Source of the DNA: Piliocolobus tephrosceles
Lineage: Eukaryota > Chordata > Mammalia > Primates > Cercopithecidae
Reading direction: 5' to 3'
Assembly: GCF_002776525.5 (NCBI RefSeq)
Contig: NC_045452.1
Coordinates: 28,308,206 to 28,372,205, forward strand
Length of the DNA: 64,000 nt
Shown in pieces: positions 47,245-58,784 of this stretch. The translations under genes and the position numbers were made by a program. The notes beneath the pieces are model-generated. The model had not been told where the DNA came from. It saw only the letters and a program-made list of their open reading frames with translations, and did not search any database. How positions within the stretch are numbered: position 1 is the first letter of the stretch; the number at the start of each line of letters is the position of its first letter.

Positions 47245-47560
47245 GGGGGGTTTTGCTTGTTTGTTTGGAGACAGAGTCTCATTCTGTTGCCCAGGCTGGA
47301 ATGCAGGGGTGTGGTTATTGCAGCCTTGAGCCTTGAGCTCCTGGGCTCAAGTGGTCCTCCTGCCTCAGCCTCCTGAGAAGCTAGGACTATAGGAGCATGC
47401 CACCATGCCTGGCTGGGTTTTCTGTTTTTGTTTTATCTAGAGGTGAGGCCTTGCGATGCTGCCCAGGCTGGTCTCGCACTCCTGGCCTCAAGCGATCCTC
47501 CCACCTCAGCCTCCCAAAGTGCTGGGATTCACGGGTGTGAGCCGCTGCACCTGGCCTCAG
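47245..47560 (-). mobile_element. Old Alu (AluJ-like)
   Basis: Strongly diverged, with GAGACAGAGTCTCATTCTGT, CTTGAGCTCCTGGGCTCAAG and GGCCTCAAGCGATCCTCCCA variants typical of the oldest Alus. Confidence 0.85.
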
Positions 47561-48524
47561 CACTTGTCATAAGGAATGAGCCGGTACTGACATGTTATTA
47601 ACTGAAGCCCGTTCCTTCTGCAGATTTCCCTTGTTTCCACCCACTGTCCTCTCCTGTCCCAGGACCCCACACCACACAGCTCTCCTGCACCGTGAGGGCT
47701 TCTAGCCTTCCCTGGGTCTGGGACCTGTACAGTTTTCAGGGACTACGGTCTGTGGCCTTTAGGTGATGATGACTTTCAGCCTCACACTGTCCCCCACGGT
47801 TTTATTTCTGTGCGTGAGTACAGGTCAGGTTCACAGTTTGGGGTCTGCTTGATTTTGGCAGGCACAGAGCCCACCCAGCACTCCCTCTGCCCGTGCTCCG
47901 GGCATTCCTCCCAGGCCTGGAGCGGCTCCGCGGCACCTCAAAAGCGATCAGGTACCATCCCCTGCTTTCCCGGGAAGGGTGAGTCACCTCATTGTGGCTG
48001 AGATGTGGGAAGGAGACAGAGCAGATGGCAGAGCGCGAGGCTGCAGGGCCCTCCTCAGCAGGTGCTGCACAAACCTGAACCACGTCGTGGGAAGGAACTT
48101 TCTGGGTCTTCATGGAGGTGGGGACCTGTCCCGTCCCCCTGACTTTCATGAAAGACTTTGCAGTCGGATAATGGTCATCCGCGATCGTGTTCCCCATGGT
48201 GGGCTCGTGCTGTGGGGCAGTAGGGGCAGAGGTCATATCATGGCCTTCAAGGAGCAGGCAGCCCTCAGGGGGCAGCGGGCAGTCCACAGTTCTGAGACTC
48301 GGCGGCAGGTGATCGGCGGCTGTGGGTGAAGAGCAGCGCAGCCGATGCTGGACAGCCCCAGGGGACAGAGGAGTGGGTTTCCTAGGAAGAATGGAGTTTG
48401 CCACACCAAGTGGAGGGAACAGTCCTCCTGGGAGCACAATGCATGAAAAGCAGCAAGGCCGGCAAGGCGTGGGGAGCGGGGGAGTCAGTTCCCGGGGCCG
48501 AGGGGGCAAAGGCCCACTACTGCG

Positions 48525-48895
48525 CCACCAATACCAGACATTCACTCTCTCCGTTTTGGAGGCCAGGGATCTGAAATTCAGGTGTTGGCAGGGCTGGTTC
48601 CTCCTGGAGGCTCAGGGGAGGGTCTGCTCTGGGCCCCTTTCCCTGGGGGCTTGGGGTCCAGCAGTCCTTGACATTACTTGGCTCCCAGACGCAACCGTCT
48701 GGCCTTTGCCTCTGCGTCAAGTGGCTATGGCTCTCCCTGTGTCATCACGCCTCTGTCTTCTGTTCACCGCACCGGAAGCCAGTACGGCCTCAGGTCAGCA
48801 CCTCAATTACAGCTGCAAAGAGCCTATTTCCAAATAACATCCCACTCTGAGGTTCCAGGTGGATGTGAATTTTGGGGGGACATAAATCGACCCCA
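48525..48895 (-). mobile_element. MLT-type LTR, antisense
   Basis: TTGGAGGCCAGGGATCTGAA, TTCAGGTGTTGGCAGGGCTG, AAAGAGCCTATTTCCAAATA and CTCTGAGGTTCCAGGTGGAT are in the reversed order of a MaLR-type LTR. Confidence 0.65.
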
Positions 48896-49059
48896 GGAAT
48901 GCAGAGTAGCAGGGAGACGTGGGCATGGAGGCAGGGGGTGGGTGGACCTCCGATTGCTGCCAGCTTCGTGGGCTCTTGGTGCAGGGCGGTGGGGGTGGTT
49001 GAAGGGGAAATGTCCACAGAGGCGTGGACAGGACCCACGCACCACGAGGAACCATCACT

Positions 49060-49145
49060 GCCTCCTTGACAGGTGAGGACACCAAGGCACAAAGAAGCTG
49101 AATGTGCCTAGTAAGGTGACTCGGGCTGAGCGGCAGGGCCCAGAA
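49060..49145 (+). mobile_element. MIR-like remnant
   Basis: GACAGGTGAGGACACCAAGG, CACAAAGAAGCTGAATGTGC and GGTGACTCGGGCTGAGCGGC follow the MIR core. Confidence 0.55.
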
Positions 49146-50354
49146 TAACCTGAGGCCAAGTCCCCACCGATGGTGGATGGGATGACAGAGGGGATGGTCC
49201 AAGAGGACCCTAGTCCTGGCATGGGAGGGTACGGAGGAGGAAAGGCCAGTTTCTGAAACATCTGGGGCCTTGGGGATGAGCCTGTGAGATGCAGCCACAG
49301 GCAGCTGGAGAGGCAGCCAGGGCCGGGAGGGAAGCAGGGGCCCACTGGCTCACTGTGAGTCTCTGTCACCACCCCGTGCACCACAGCCTGGGGGGCTCCT
49401 CCACTCTCCCATCACCAGTGCCCCTCGAGGCCTGGTTGGGGCAGCTCATGATGCCCTCAGGGTCCAGAGTCATCCCCCGTGGCTGGCTGTGGTCACATCC
49501 ACAGGGCGTCGCTTGCTGTCCAGCCGGTAAGAGACACAGGGTACGTGCCTGTCCTTCCCGAGGCCTTCACGGCAGGCAGGGAGGGCCCTGCTTGGTGGCT
49601 CCTGGTGGCTCCCATTCAAAGCCAGGGAACTCTGAAGTGGCTGTGTACATCTCTCCCTCTTCTGGGTTTGTTCTGTTTTGTTTTAGAGGCCAGACTGGGG
49701 CCAGACAACAGGTGCGATGTGTTGATCCTGCTACCTGAGGGCGTCTGGCTTTTCTCCTTTCTGGGCAACAACCTAGGACCTGTGTCTCACGAATGCAGGT
49801 TCACTTCACAGGAACAAGGGGACACGTGCTTTCAGGGTTGGGTGCACAGTGCATGTCAGGATGTCAAGCCATGAGAGAAGGAGTGAGCCTCGGACTCAGG
49901 AGAGCAGAGTCTCATCTCAGCACGAGCGTCTCCAGCAAGCTGGACCGTAGAAAAGCCCAGGTGCTGCTCACGATGCCTCGGGAACAAAGTCCTGTGTTGG
50001 CCTTGCAGTCAAGGTAAAGGGTGCAGCTCTGCCCGGGGTTAGGGGTGGGGAGGGCAGAGCCAGCCTCCTATTCCTCCTTGTCCCCATCTGTGCCATTGGC
50101 TAGACAATGGAGAAGGAGGAGCCCTTCTCACACCCCAAGGAAGCCCACACCTTGGTTTCCTTGGTTTCTCCTCTTTGGAATCCAAGCCCGCACCCTGTAA
50201 CCCCACCACTGCCATCCCCTCGGGTTGCTGCAGGTGGGTCCTCACACGTCCTCCCCTGTTGGTCCCACCTAGTCTTAGCCTCAGACAAGCACCCCCGGCA
50301 GCCAGCACCCACCCTGACCCTGCCCCAGTGTCTGGTCCCAGTGCCTGGTCCTGA

Positions 50355-50690
50355 CCCCTAGACATTGTGTAAAACTCAAATAAGTGTATTTAATATATCC
50401 ATTAATTGTACATTTCTCATTTCTTTGTGGTGAGAATGTTCAAAATCCTTTCCTCTAGCTATTTTGAAATATACAATATAATACTATTAACCATAGTTAT
50501 CCTACTGTACAATAGAGCAACAGGACTTATTCCTGCCATCCTACTGTAATTTTGTACTCTTTGACCAATCTCTCCCCAACACCCTCTTCCTCCTCACCTC
50601 CCTGGACTACGGTGATCATTATTCTATTTTCTACTTCTTTTTTTTTTAGACAGAGTCTCACTCTGTCATCCACCCTGAACCCAAGCTGCA
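50355..50690 (+). mobile_element. L1 3' UTR fragment with an Alu scrap
   Basis: GAAATATACAATATAATACT, ATTAACCATAGTTATCCTAC, GACTTATTCCTGCCATCCTA and TTTGTACTCTTTGACCAATC are typical of an ancient L1 3' UTR. It ends in a T-run plus about 30 bp of Alu-like GACAGAGTCTCACTCTGTCA. Confidence 0.7.
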
Positions 50691-51099
50691 AGTCCCAGGC
50701 AAGTCACTTAACTTGTTGGGGAGGCTGCTGGGATCTGCTGAGAACAGCAAACCGCTTCTCCCATGGCCAAGCACAGACCAAATGGAAACGCACAGGCAGG
50801 CCCTGGGAAGACCATCAATGGGCAAATTAGGAGCATGTTAAAAGCTCTGAAAAGCTTCTAGAGCTTCAAATACGCAATCATTCAAATACATACACCATTT
50901 TATCTTGTCGCATTATTCTGTTTCCAAGGCACATTTTTTTCATTTAATATCCTTCCTCGTCTCCTAAATTATAAAATCCTAGAAATGACAAGAATTATTC
51001 TGTCACAAGATATGGAGGACAGCACGAAAGAACCACATGCCCAGACCATCAGCATTAGATGAGTCAGGATAAACATTACACATTATTATTACTAAAAAC

Positions 51100-51500
51100 A
51101 CCCAACTTCAGGTAGCACAAGAAATAAGGAGGCCTTCAAAAGGACGGACACCCTGACACATGCTACAACACAGATGAGCCTTGAAGACATCACACTGAGT
51201 GAAAGAGGCCGGTCACAAAAGGACAAATACTGTCTGCTTCCACTTATGAGAGGTTCCGAGAATAGTCAAATCCACAGAGACAGAAAGTAGGATGGTGGGA
51301 GCCAGGGACTAGGGGAGGGCCATGGGGAGGTGGTGTTGAATGGGGACAGAGTCTAGTTTGGGAAGATGAGGAAGTTCTGGAGGTGGATGGTGGTGATGGC
51401 TGCGCAACAATGTGAATACACTTAATGCCACTAAACTGCACACTTAAACACGGCCAAGATGGTTGTTTTATAAGGTTTATTGCAATTAAAAATAAATAAA
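51100..51500 (+). mobile_element. Ancient L1 3' end, copy 1
   Basis: CATGCTACAACACAGATGAG, AGTGAAAGAGGCCGGTCACA, GACAGAAAGTAGGATGGTGG, GGAGGTGGATGGTGGTGATG and CACTAAACTGCACACTTAAA form the common L1M 3'-terminal series. Confidence 0.78.
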
Positions 51501-52158
51501 TGAATGGGGGGAAAGAAAGGAGGATAAATGAAGCTACGAAGATACCTAAAACCTGCTTCTCAATGTCACTCCCACATTTATTATTTATGGTAAAATCACA
51601 TAATCCTCGATAACACTGATTAAGAAATGTTCTCTCCTGATTTCATGTATAAAATAAAGCTCATATCCCAAGGCAGAAGTTAGAATCTAATTCAGGACTT
51701 AATACTATTAAGTTGTTCCATGTTATTCCAACGCAGCTCATCATGTCTCTGCTTGATGGAACCTTCTGGAAGCCTGAAATCATAACAGGCCCCACTGTGC
51801 CCCAGGAAGGTGTGTTCACACACCAACATGGCCAGCCCAACCCCAGCCTAAAGAAGTTGTGGGCTGAGACGCTGAGCAAGTGCATTCTTGTCAGGAGGCA
51901 GAACTTTCATTTAAGAGTTAAAGACTGCTTCCTCAGAAAGTTCAACATAGAATTAACACATTACCCAGAATTCTATCCCCAGGTGCAATTCAAAAACATT
52001 GAAGACATACATCCACACGACTTATACACAAATGCTCGCCACAGCATGATTCACAATAACCCAAAGTGGAAACCCAAACATCCACCAATGTATGAATGGA
52101 CAAACCCGGTATCTTCTAATCATACAATGGAATACCATTCAGCCATAAAGAGGAAGCA

Positions 52159-52456
52159 GGCTGGGTGTGATGGCTTATGCCTGCAATCCCAGCACTTTGA
52201 GAGACCAAGGTGGGCTGACTGCTGAGCTCAGGAGTTCGAGACCAGCCTGGGCAACATGGTGAAACCCCATCTCTACCAAAACACAAAAAATTAGCCGGAC
52301 ATGGTGGTGCACACCTGTGGCCCCAGCTACTCAGGAGGCTGGGGTGGGAGAATCGCTTGAACCCGGGAGGCAGAGGTTGCAGTAAACTGAGATGGTGCCA
52401 CTTCACTCCAGCCTCAGCAGCAGAGTAAGATCCATCTCAAAAAAAGAAAAAGAGAG
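52159..52456 (+). mobile_element. Alu
   Basis: Inserted in the L1 with target-site duplication AAAGAGGAAG(C/T)A before (52146) and after (52449). Confidence 0.93.
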
Positions 52457-52752
52457 GAAGTACTGACCAGGCTACAACGTGTGTGAAACTCACACACCTT
52501 TTGCCAAGTGAAAGAAGCCAGACACAAAAGGCCACATAATCATGGTTTCATTGATAAGAAATCCACAGAGGCAGAAGCCATGCTGGTTGCCAAGAGCAAG
52601 GGGCAAGATGGACCGGAAGTGATTAAGCTTACTGGGTATGGGGCTTTCTCAAGTGATGAGAATGTTCTAGAACTGCACAGAGGGAGAGGTTGCACAACAT
52701 CATGAATGTAATAAATGCCACTGAAGTGTTCATTTTAAACTGGTTAATTTTG

Positions 52753-53031
52753 GCTAGGGCGGTGGCTCATGCCTGGAATCTCAGCACTTTGGGAGGCCGA
52801 GGCTGGCAGATCATGAGGTCAGGATATTGAGACCATCCTGGCTAACACGGTGAAACCCCGTCTCTACTAAAAATACAAAAAATGAGCCGTGCATGGTGGC
52901 AGGTGCCTGTAGTCCCAGCTACTCAGGAGGCTGAGGCAGGAGAATGGCGCGAACCCGGGAGGCAGAGCTTGCAGTGAGCCAAGATCGCGCCACTGCACTC
53001 CAGCCTGGGTGACAGGGCGAGACACCGTCTC
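52753..53031 (+). mobile_element. AluY-like
   Basis: Flanked by TGGTTAATTTT at 52741 and 53077, the target-site duplication in the L1. Confidence 0.93.
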
Positions 53032-53074
<43 letters not shown>

Positions 53075-53075
53075 A
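53032..53075. repeat. (AAAT)n in an Alu tail
   Basis: About eleven AAAT units; the second such tail expansion in the window. Confidence 0.95.
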
Positions 53076-53470
53076 GTGGTTAATTTTATCTTATGTGAAT
53101 TTCACCTCAATTTTTTTAAAAGGAAAAAAGAGTTAAGAATTGATTCCCAGTAAAACTTTGTCTCATTTTGGCGTGAGATTGCCCAAAAGGAGAAAGCAAT
53201 TCTAAAGGGTATTTCAAGAACAATTTCCTTCAAACCAAGCTGTCAATGAAGTCAGAAATGAACAGACGTTCTAAGACACGGAACCGCTTCTCCTCCTAAG
53301 AGTAGGAAGCCACTTTCCGACCCTGGAGACACCAAACTAGCCCACCTTAAAGATGCTCAGTATGGCTTGGGTAGAGCCAAAGTCACCATCCATTTACACC
53401 ATGAGCTAAATATCATGGGAGAAGCCCACAGAGGCCCACGCGCCACATTGAAGGCACCAGCCAGGACTTC

Positions 53471-53681
53471 GACAGGGATCAAACACCCGGAGTTTATCAG
53501 GGACCTTCCGTTGTCTCTGCTTTGGTTCAAGTCCTCACAGAACAATCTGAAGGCATTTGTTTGCTGAACAGGAATCCAAACGTCTGACCACAAGAAACCC
53601 CTTGTTGGGGAGTGCTGGGAACTCCCGTGGGGAGATGCTGAGTGACCAACAAGCCTGTTTTGGTTTTTTTGTTTTTTTGGC
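53471..53681 (+). repeat. Direct duplication, copy 1 (probable parent)
   Basis: Begins GACAGGGATCAAACACCCGG and ends in the T/G-patterned tail (GTTTTTTTGGC) of a minus-oriented Alu. It is matched at 55462-55673 with five substitutions and one T indel. Confidence 0.95.
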
Positions 53682-53973
53682 TTTTTTTTTTTTGAGATGG
53701 AGTCTTGCTCTGTCACCAGGCTGGAGTGTCGTGGCGCAATCAGCTCACTGCAACCTCCACTTCCCAAGTTCAAACGATTCCCCTGCCTCAGCCTCCCAAG
53801 TAGCTGGAGCTACAGGTGTGTGCCACCACACCAGGCTAATTTTTTGTATTTTAGAGTAGAGATGGGGTTTCACCATGTTGGACAGGATGGTCTTGATCTC
53901 CTGGCCTCATGATCCACCTGCCTCTACCTCCCAAGGTACTGGGATTACGGCCCGAGCCACGGTGCCTGGCCAA
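53662..53973 (-). mobile_element. Alu whose tail forms the end of the duplicated block
   Basis: AAGCCTGTTTT before the tail and AAGCCTGCTTT after the body are the likely target-site duplication. Hence the mixed T/G run at 53662-53693 belongs to the Alu tail. Confidence 0.88.
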
Positions 53974-54039
53974 GCCTGCTTTAAGATAAGAAGAAAAGGA
54001 GGAACCCCGGGCTTCAGCTTACAGGGCAGGTTCCCCATG

Positions 54040-54210
54040 GCAGCACTGCTGACTCCTGTGGGGGCTGGATAACTCTCTGTAGGGTGCCAGCCACCGGGAG
54101 GATGCTGGGCAGCATCCCTGGCCTCCACCCACTGGATGTCAGCAGCACCCCCACCCCAGGCTGTGACGACCACACACGTCTCCAGACAATGTCTGCCAGG
54201 GCAGCAGCGC
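54040..54210. mobile_element. hAT/MER-like DNA-transposon remnant
   Basis: GATGCTGGGCAGCATCCCTG, GCCTCCACCCACTGGATGTC and CAGGCTGTGACGACCACACA resemble the element at 35885. Confidence 0.5.
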
Positions 54211-54710
54211 ACCAGCTGACAACCCAGCCCTCAGAAATGATGATCCAAACCTCTGGACCCCTTCCGGCCTAAGACTCTCAGCAGGTACCAGGAGCCCAGG
54301 AAGCACGGAGCTCAAGGCTCTTTGGCTCAGCACCCGGCTATGCCAGACCACTCGGGCCTTTGTGCCTCCCAACAGTGCCGTCTGGGGCATTCCCCTGCCA
54401 GCTGGGCCCCGCGAGCGACACGGGCTAGACCAACAGGGAGCCATTCCAGCCTCGCTCTTCCCTGCCAGAACCAGAAAGCCACCTCTCTGCCCCTGTCCTG
54501 GAAAAACAGGCCAAGTTCCCCAAGGCAAAGATTAAACGACAAAGCAAATTTAAAAGAACAAGTGGGCGCCTGGTTCTGAGCCGAATGACACCTTCCAGCA
54601 TGACAACGTGGCCCTGAGCACCTGCCAGGGGACAACCATATGTTCCCAGGCCCGATGTGTCCACGAGCCACTGCCAGCCGAAGAGAGCTGTGGCCAATAA
54701 AGATGAGAAC

Positions 54711-55007
54711 TTTTTTTTTTTTTTTTGAGATGGAGTCTCGCACTGTAACCCAGGCTGGAGTGCCGTGGCACAATCTCGGCTCACTGCAACCTCCGCCTCC
54801 CAGGTTCAAGCGATTCTCCTGCCTTAGCCTCCCTAGTAACTGGGATTACAGGTGCACGCCACCATGCCCAGCTAATTTTTTTGTTGTTGTTGTTTTGTTT
54901 TGTATTTTTAGTAGAGCCAGGCTGGTCTTGAACTCCTGACCTTGTGATCTGCCCACCTCAGCCTCGCAAAGCGCTGGGATTATAGGTGTGAGCCACTGCG
55001 CCCAGCT
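54711..55007 (-). mobile_element. Alu with a small internal deletion
   Basis: A (TTG)n expansion (TTTTTTGTTGTTGTTGTTTT) is followed by AGTAGAGCCAGGCTGG, where about 23 bp of the GGGTTTCACCATG segment is missing. Flanked by AAAGATGAGA(A/T) target-site copies. Confidence 0.93.
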
Positions 55008-55461
55008 GAAGATGAGATGTTTTAGCAAACACAGCAACCAGCCCAACCCAGCCCTGCAGCAGGTCCTGCTCAGAGCTCTGGTTTTTCAGCCACTGCTCAC
55101 TGCAGGCCCAGGGAGTCAGGAATGACCAGGGCCAGTCTGGAACATTCCAGGCTCCAGGTCTAAAAGTGCCATCCAGCACCCAGCTACACTCCTCATCCAG
55201 CCACCTCAGTGGCCAGAGCAGCAGGTGACCCTCAACCTCCCTCTGCGTGTCCCTGTGCCATTGTCTCCATCTTCCTCCTCTCGTTGCCCGGACTCCCGCA
55301 CGCTCACACCTGCGGCTGGTGCAGCATCTGCTGACAGATGCTCCCAGAATTTTGCTGAATCCTGGGAGCTTCTCTCTCTCCAACATGACCTGCTGGACTC
55401 AGGTCTGTACCGACCCCCATGCTTGTCAACAGTGCCTCTGAAATGCTGACTCATCTCTAGG

Positions 55462-55673
55462 GACAGGGATCAAACACCCGGAGTTTATTAGGGACCTTCC
55501 GTTGTCTCTGCTTTGGTTCAAGTCCTCACAGAACAATCTGAAGGCATTTGTTTGCTGAACAGGAATCCAAACGTCTGACCACAAGAAACCCCTTGTTGGG
55601 GAGTGTCAGGAACTCCCGTGGGGAGATGCCGAGTGACCAACAAGCCTGTTTTGGTTTTTTTTGTTTTTTTGGC
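55462..55673 (+). repeat. Direct duplication, copy 2 (probable daughter)
   Basis: Same block as 53471-53681, including part of the Alu A-tail pattern but none of the Alu body. Sequence after GGC is unrelated to copy 1. Confidence 0.95.
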
Positions 55674-56705
55674 GTCAAGCCGCTCCTAACCCCGAGCCCA
55701 AAGGCCCTCCTGTGCAGAAAGGCTGCAGTGGCTGCCAGGCGAAAACTGTCTGGACCCTGCCCTGGCCCCTGCCACTCCACGTGTGCCTCAAGCAGACGCC
55801 TCGCCTTTGGGAAAAAGCTTCCCATGGTGGCTGAACCGGCACTGCAGCCATGTCCCCCGCGAGGTCATCACGGAGCCAGAGACCACAACTGGGCAGGAGA
55901 TGCCGGGTTCCAGGGGCCACGGATAGTGAGCTGAGACTTTCTGTGGTTATGTGGACTTTTTTTGGGGGGGGGGGGCGCGTAGAAAATTACATCTTATTTA
56001 TTTTTAAAGCCAAACCACTAGGAAAATACATCACAGCCGGGAAGCAGCAAATGGACAGGTTGTCTTATCATTTCAAGTAATAAGCTGGTGAAAATACAAT
56101 GAGGTTGCTATCAAAACAATAAGGTGCTATGCTGGGGCAGGAACACTGCAAGCTACGAAAGCCCCAGGCAGAAATGGCATTTGGTAATGGGGGCTGCCTC
56201 TCCTTTGCTCTCAGGGAGTCAGCTCATCCTAGCCCAAGTTGCTTCCTTTTTCTCCCTTGAATTTCCTGTTGCCAGGGGTTTGTCTTGACTGGACTCTGTT
56301 AATTCAAAGGGCTAAGTAGGCAATGCTAGGTTTAGGTCTTCATTCCATCTGTTCTATAAAAACCAGGTTTTTCCAAATCCAGTACTTCATAACTCTGTTA
56401 TAATCAAGTAGCCAAATGCTCCTCTTTTACTGTTCACTCCTATATACTAGCATATACCACAATCAAAACCCCCTTCTCTTCATGAGCAAAGTGTTACTGC
56501 AAAGATTGTCCTGTCATTTTGCTACACACAGCCTCAGGGCCCATCAGCCAGTAATCCTGCTTCCCATAATTAGTGTGTCATCGCCTCTCATGTTTTTGCA
56601 TGGTCTCCAGGCTGAAAGATGCAGATGTCATAATTTGAAGAAACGTACATCCACATCCTGATGACCAGAAATAAATGGGGATCCACAAGGAACTTTTCAA
56701 ACTTC

Positions 56706-57003
56706 TTTTTTTTTTTTTTTTTGAGATGGAGTCTCACTCTGTTGCCCAGGCTGGAGTGCAGTGGTGCCATCTCGGCTCACTGCAAGCTCCGCCTCCCAGT
56801 TAACACCATTTTCCTGCCTCAGGCTCCCGAGTAGCTGGGACTACAGGCGCCCGCCACCACACCTGGCTAATTTCTTTTCATATTTTTAATAGAAACAGGG
56901 TTTCGCTGTGTTAGCCAGGATGGTCTCCATCTCCTGACCTCGTGATTTGCCCATCTTGGCCTCCCAAAATGCTGGATTATAGGCGTGAGCCACCACGCCC
57001 GGC
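56706..57003 (-). mobile_element. AluY-like
   Basis: Minus-oriented, ending GAGCCACCACGCCCGGC. GGAACTTTTCAAACTTC before and GGAACCTTTCCAAGTTC after form a diverged target-site duplication. Confidence 0.93.
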
Positions 57004-57543
57004 GGGAACCTTTCCAAGTTCGTATCCAAACGAGTCTCCCTCCCAATTCCACATCTTAAAATCACTTGTATGACCTTGTATAAATTACACAAAACCAGGA
57101 AAACAAAGACACAGAAAACTTTTTTTCCTTCTAAGTGAATGACCTCATGGATTTTGTTTCACAGCTTATGGAAAATGATGTGGAGACACTCCTGGTAAAC
57201 AGGATGTTGGCAACGAAGAGGAAATATCTCTCCTCAAACTCCACCAACTCTAACCTGCCAGCCTGTTGGTACCTGTGTAGTAAGAAGAGTCCGGTACCTT
57301 GGAGGGCTCTGGCTTGTTACAGGGGAGATCCTTACTGCCAGGACAAGCACTGGCCCAGGAAATAGAAGCTCTAAAACTCTCCTGTAATATCTCTGACCCA
57401 ATTTAGCACCACTTTTTTCCATTTCATTTTTTAGGACTAAAACATAAAAGAACCAGTGTCCAGAGGCAAGTGACATATGCCTTACACTTACGGCCATCCT
57501 TCATTTCTTCATTCATAAACTTTGCTTCAAAGACTAAAATTCC

Positions 57544-57931
57544 GGCCAGGTCCAGTGGCTCATGCCTGTAATCCCAGCACTTTGGGAGGCCGAGGCAGGT
57601 GGATCACGAAGTCAGGAGTTTGAGACCAGCCTGACCAACATGGTGAAACCCCATCTCTACTAAAAATACAAAAATTAGTTGGGCGTGGTGGTGCATGCCT
57701 GTAGTCCCAACTACTCAGAAGGCTGAGGCAGAAGAACAGCTTGAAACTGGGAGGTGGAGGTTGCAGTGAGCTGAGATCACACCATGGCACTCCAGCCTGG
57801 GCAANNNNNNNNNNNNNNNNNNNNNNNNNNNNNNNNNNNNNNNNNNNNNNNNNNNNNNNNNNNNNNNNNNNNNNNNNNNNNNNNNNNNNNNNNNNNNNNN
57901 NNNNTCTCCACAAAAAAAAAAAAAAAAAAAA
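57544..57931 (+). mobile_element. Alu containing an assembly gap
   Basis: The body is readable to the GCCTGGGCAA motif, then 100 N, then TCTCCA and an A-run. Target-site duplication AGACTAAAATTCC before and AGACCTAAAATTCC after. Confidence 0.93.
57805..57904. other. Assembly gap (100 N)
   Basis: Exactly 100 N, a conventional unknown-size gap, inside the 3' end of an Alu. Confidence 0.99.
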
Positions 57932-58002
57932 GACCTAAAATTCCCAATTCCTTAAAAAAAAATATCCTTGTCCTCGGCCCCGATGGCCACTGGCAAAAAC
58001 TT

Positions 58003-58419
58003 TTATTTCCCAATGGATGAGAGGGCCTCCTTCATCTTCTCGGTCATAGTTGGGATGAGGTGCATGTGGTCATCCACACACTTGGTCACACAACTGTCCA
58101 GCTTCTGCCTCACCTGAAGCTCCTTACTCCCAGCATCTATTGAATATTTGGCTTTGTCGTTGCAACGCATGGTACACCAGACCAGGCGGTCCTAGAACTT
58201 CTCCAGCTCACTGGTGACCAAAGCCTGGGCTTGAGCCAGGGGCACATGGCAGCACTTAATGCACAGGTGCACCTGCTGCATGAAGGCCTAACTGTCCTCA
58301 CAACAGCTGGTGCTGCACTAGAACATGAAACCCTGTATCTTCCAGATGTTCTCCCCCTCCAGACTCTTCACCATGGAGTCCACTGCCTCCTGCACCTGCA
58401 GCTGCTGCAGCTCCACCGT
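58003..58419 (-). pseudogene. FAM136A pseudogene: FAM136A processed pseudogene
   Basis: FAM136A encodes a small mitochondrial intermembrane-space protein with CX3C motifs. Read on the minus strand, the frame from 58419 to 58003 is exactly 139 codons: the 138 residues of FAM136A plus a TAA stop, with no intron and no frameshift. Recognisable stretches include GENIWKIQGFMF, CHVPLAQAQALVTSELEKF, DAGSKELQ, CVTKCVDDHMHLIPTM and SIGK. It is dead: the start codon is ACG instead of ATG (58419-58417), and there are in-frame TAG stops at codons 34 (58320-58318), 44 (58290-58288) and 76 (58194-58192). The AATAAA-like GGAAATAAAAG follows the stop. An Alu lies in the 5' flank and another, with a 100-N gap, on the 3' side. 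How far the 3' UTR-derived part extends below 57990 is not resolved. Confidence 0.93.
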
Positions 58420-58462
58420 GGCGACCCCATGCTGCCTCAGTTACTTGGACTTTTATAAATCT

Positions 58463-58762
58463 TTTTTTTTTTTTTTTTTTTTGAGACGGAGTCTCACTCT
58501 TGCCTAGGCTGGAGTGCAGTGGCATGATCTCAACTCACTGCAGCCTCTGCCTCCTGGGTTCAAGCGATTCTCCTACCTCAGCCTCTCAAGTAGCTGGGAT
58601 TACAGGCATGTGCCACCACGCCTGGCTAATTTTTGTATTTTTAGTAGAGATGGGGTTTCGCCACGTTGGACAGGCTGGTCTCAAACTCCTGAGCTCAGGT
58701 GATCCACAAGCCTCGGCCTCCCAAAGTGTTGGGATTATAGACATGAGCTACTACACCTGGCT
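58463..58762 (-). mobile_element. Alu in the 5' flank of the FAM136A pseudogene
   Basis: Target-site duplication GACTTTTATAAATCT at 58448-58462 and again from 58763. Confidence 0.95.
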
Positions 58763-58784
58763 GACTTTTATAAATCTTGGCCAT

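Larger units (their letters stand above)
51880..53115 (+). mobile_element. Ancient L1 3' end, copy 2, split by two Alus
   Basis: ATTCTATCCCCAGGTGCAAT, CAACCCGGTATC-type text, ATGGAATACCATTCAGCCAT, then AAGTGAAAGAAGCCAGACAC and GAATGTTCTAGAACTGCACA. The element resumes after both Alu insertions and ends near 53115. Confidence 0.78.

Noticed and set aside
47802..48545. 247-codon open frame on the minus strand
   Set aside because: Proline/serine/arginine-rich chance frame in GC-rich intron, partly overlapping an LTR. No domain recognised.
51713..52225. 170-codon open frame on the plus strand
   Set aside because: It lies in ancient L1 3' sequence and runs into an Alu; not a host gene.
53557..55934. 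Two similar open frames starting MFAEQESKRL at 53557 and 55548
   Set aside because: The similarity comes from the 211-bp DNA duplication. The frames run into an Alu in one copy and unrelated sequence in the other, so there is no evidence of a gene pair.
57560..58020. Open frames spanning the 100-N gap
   Set aside because: They are Alu reading frames joined across unknown bases.
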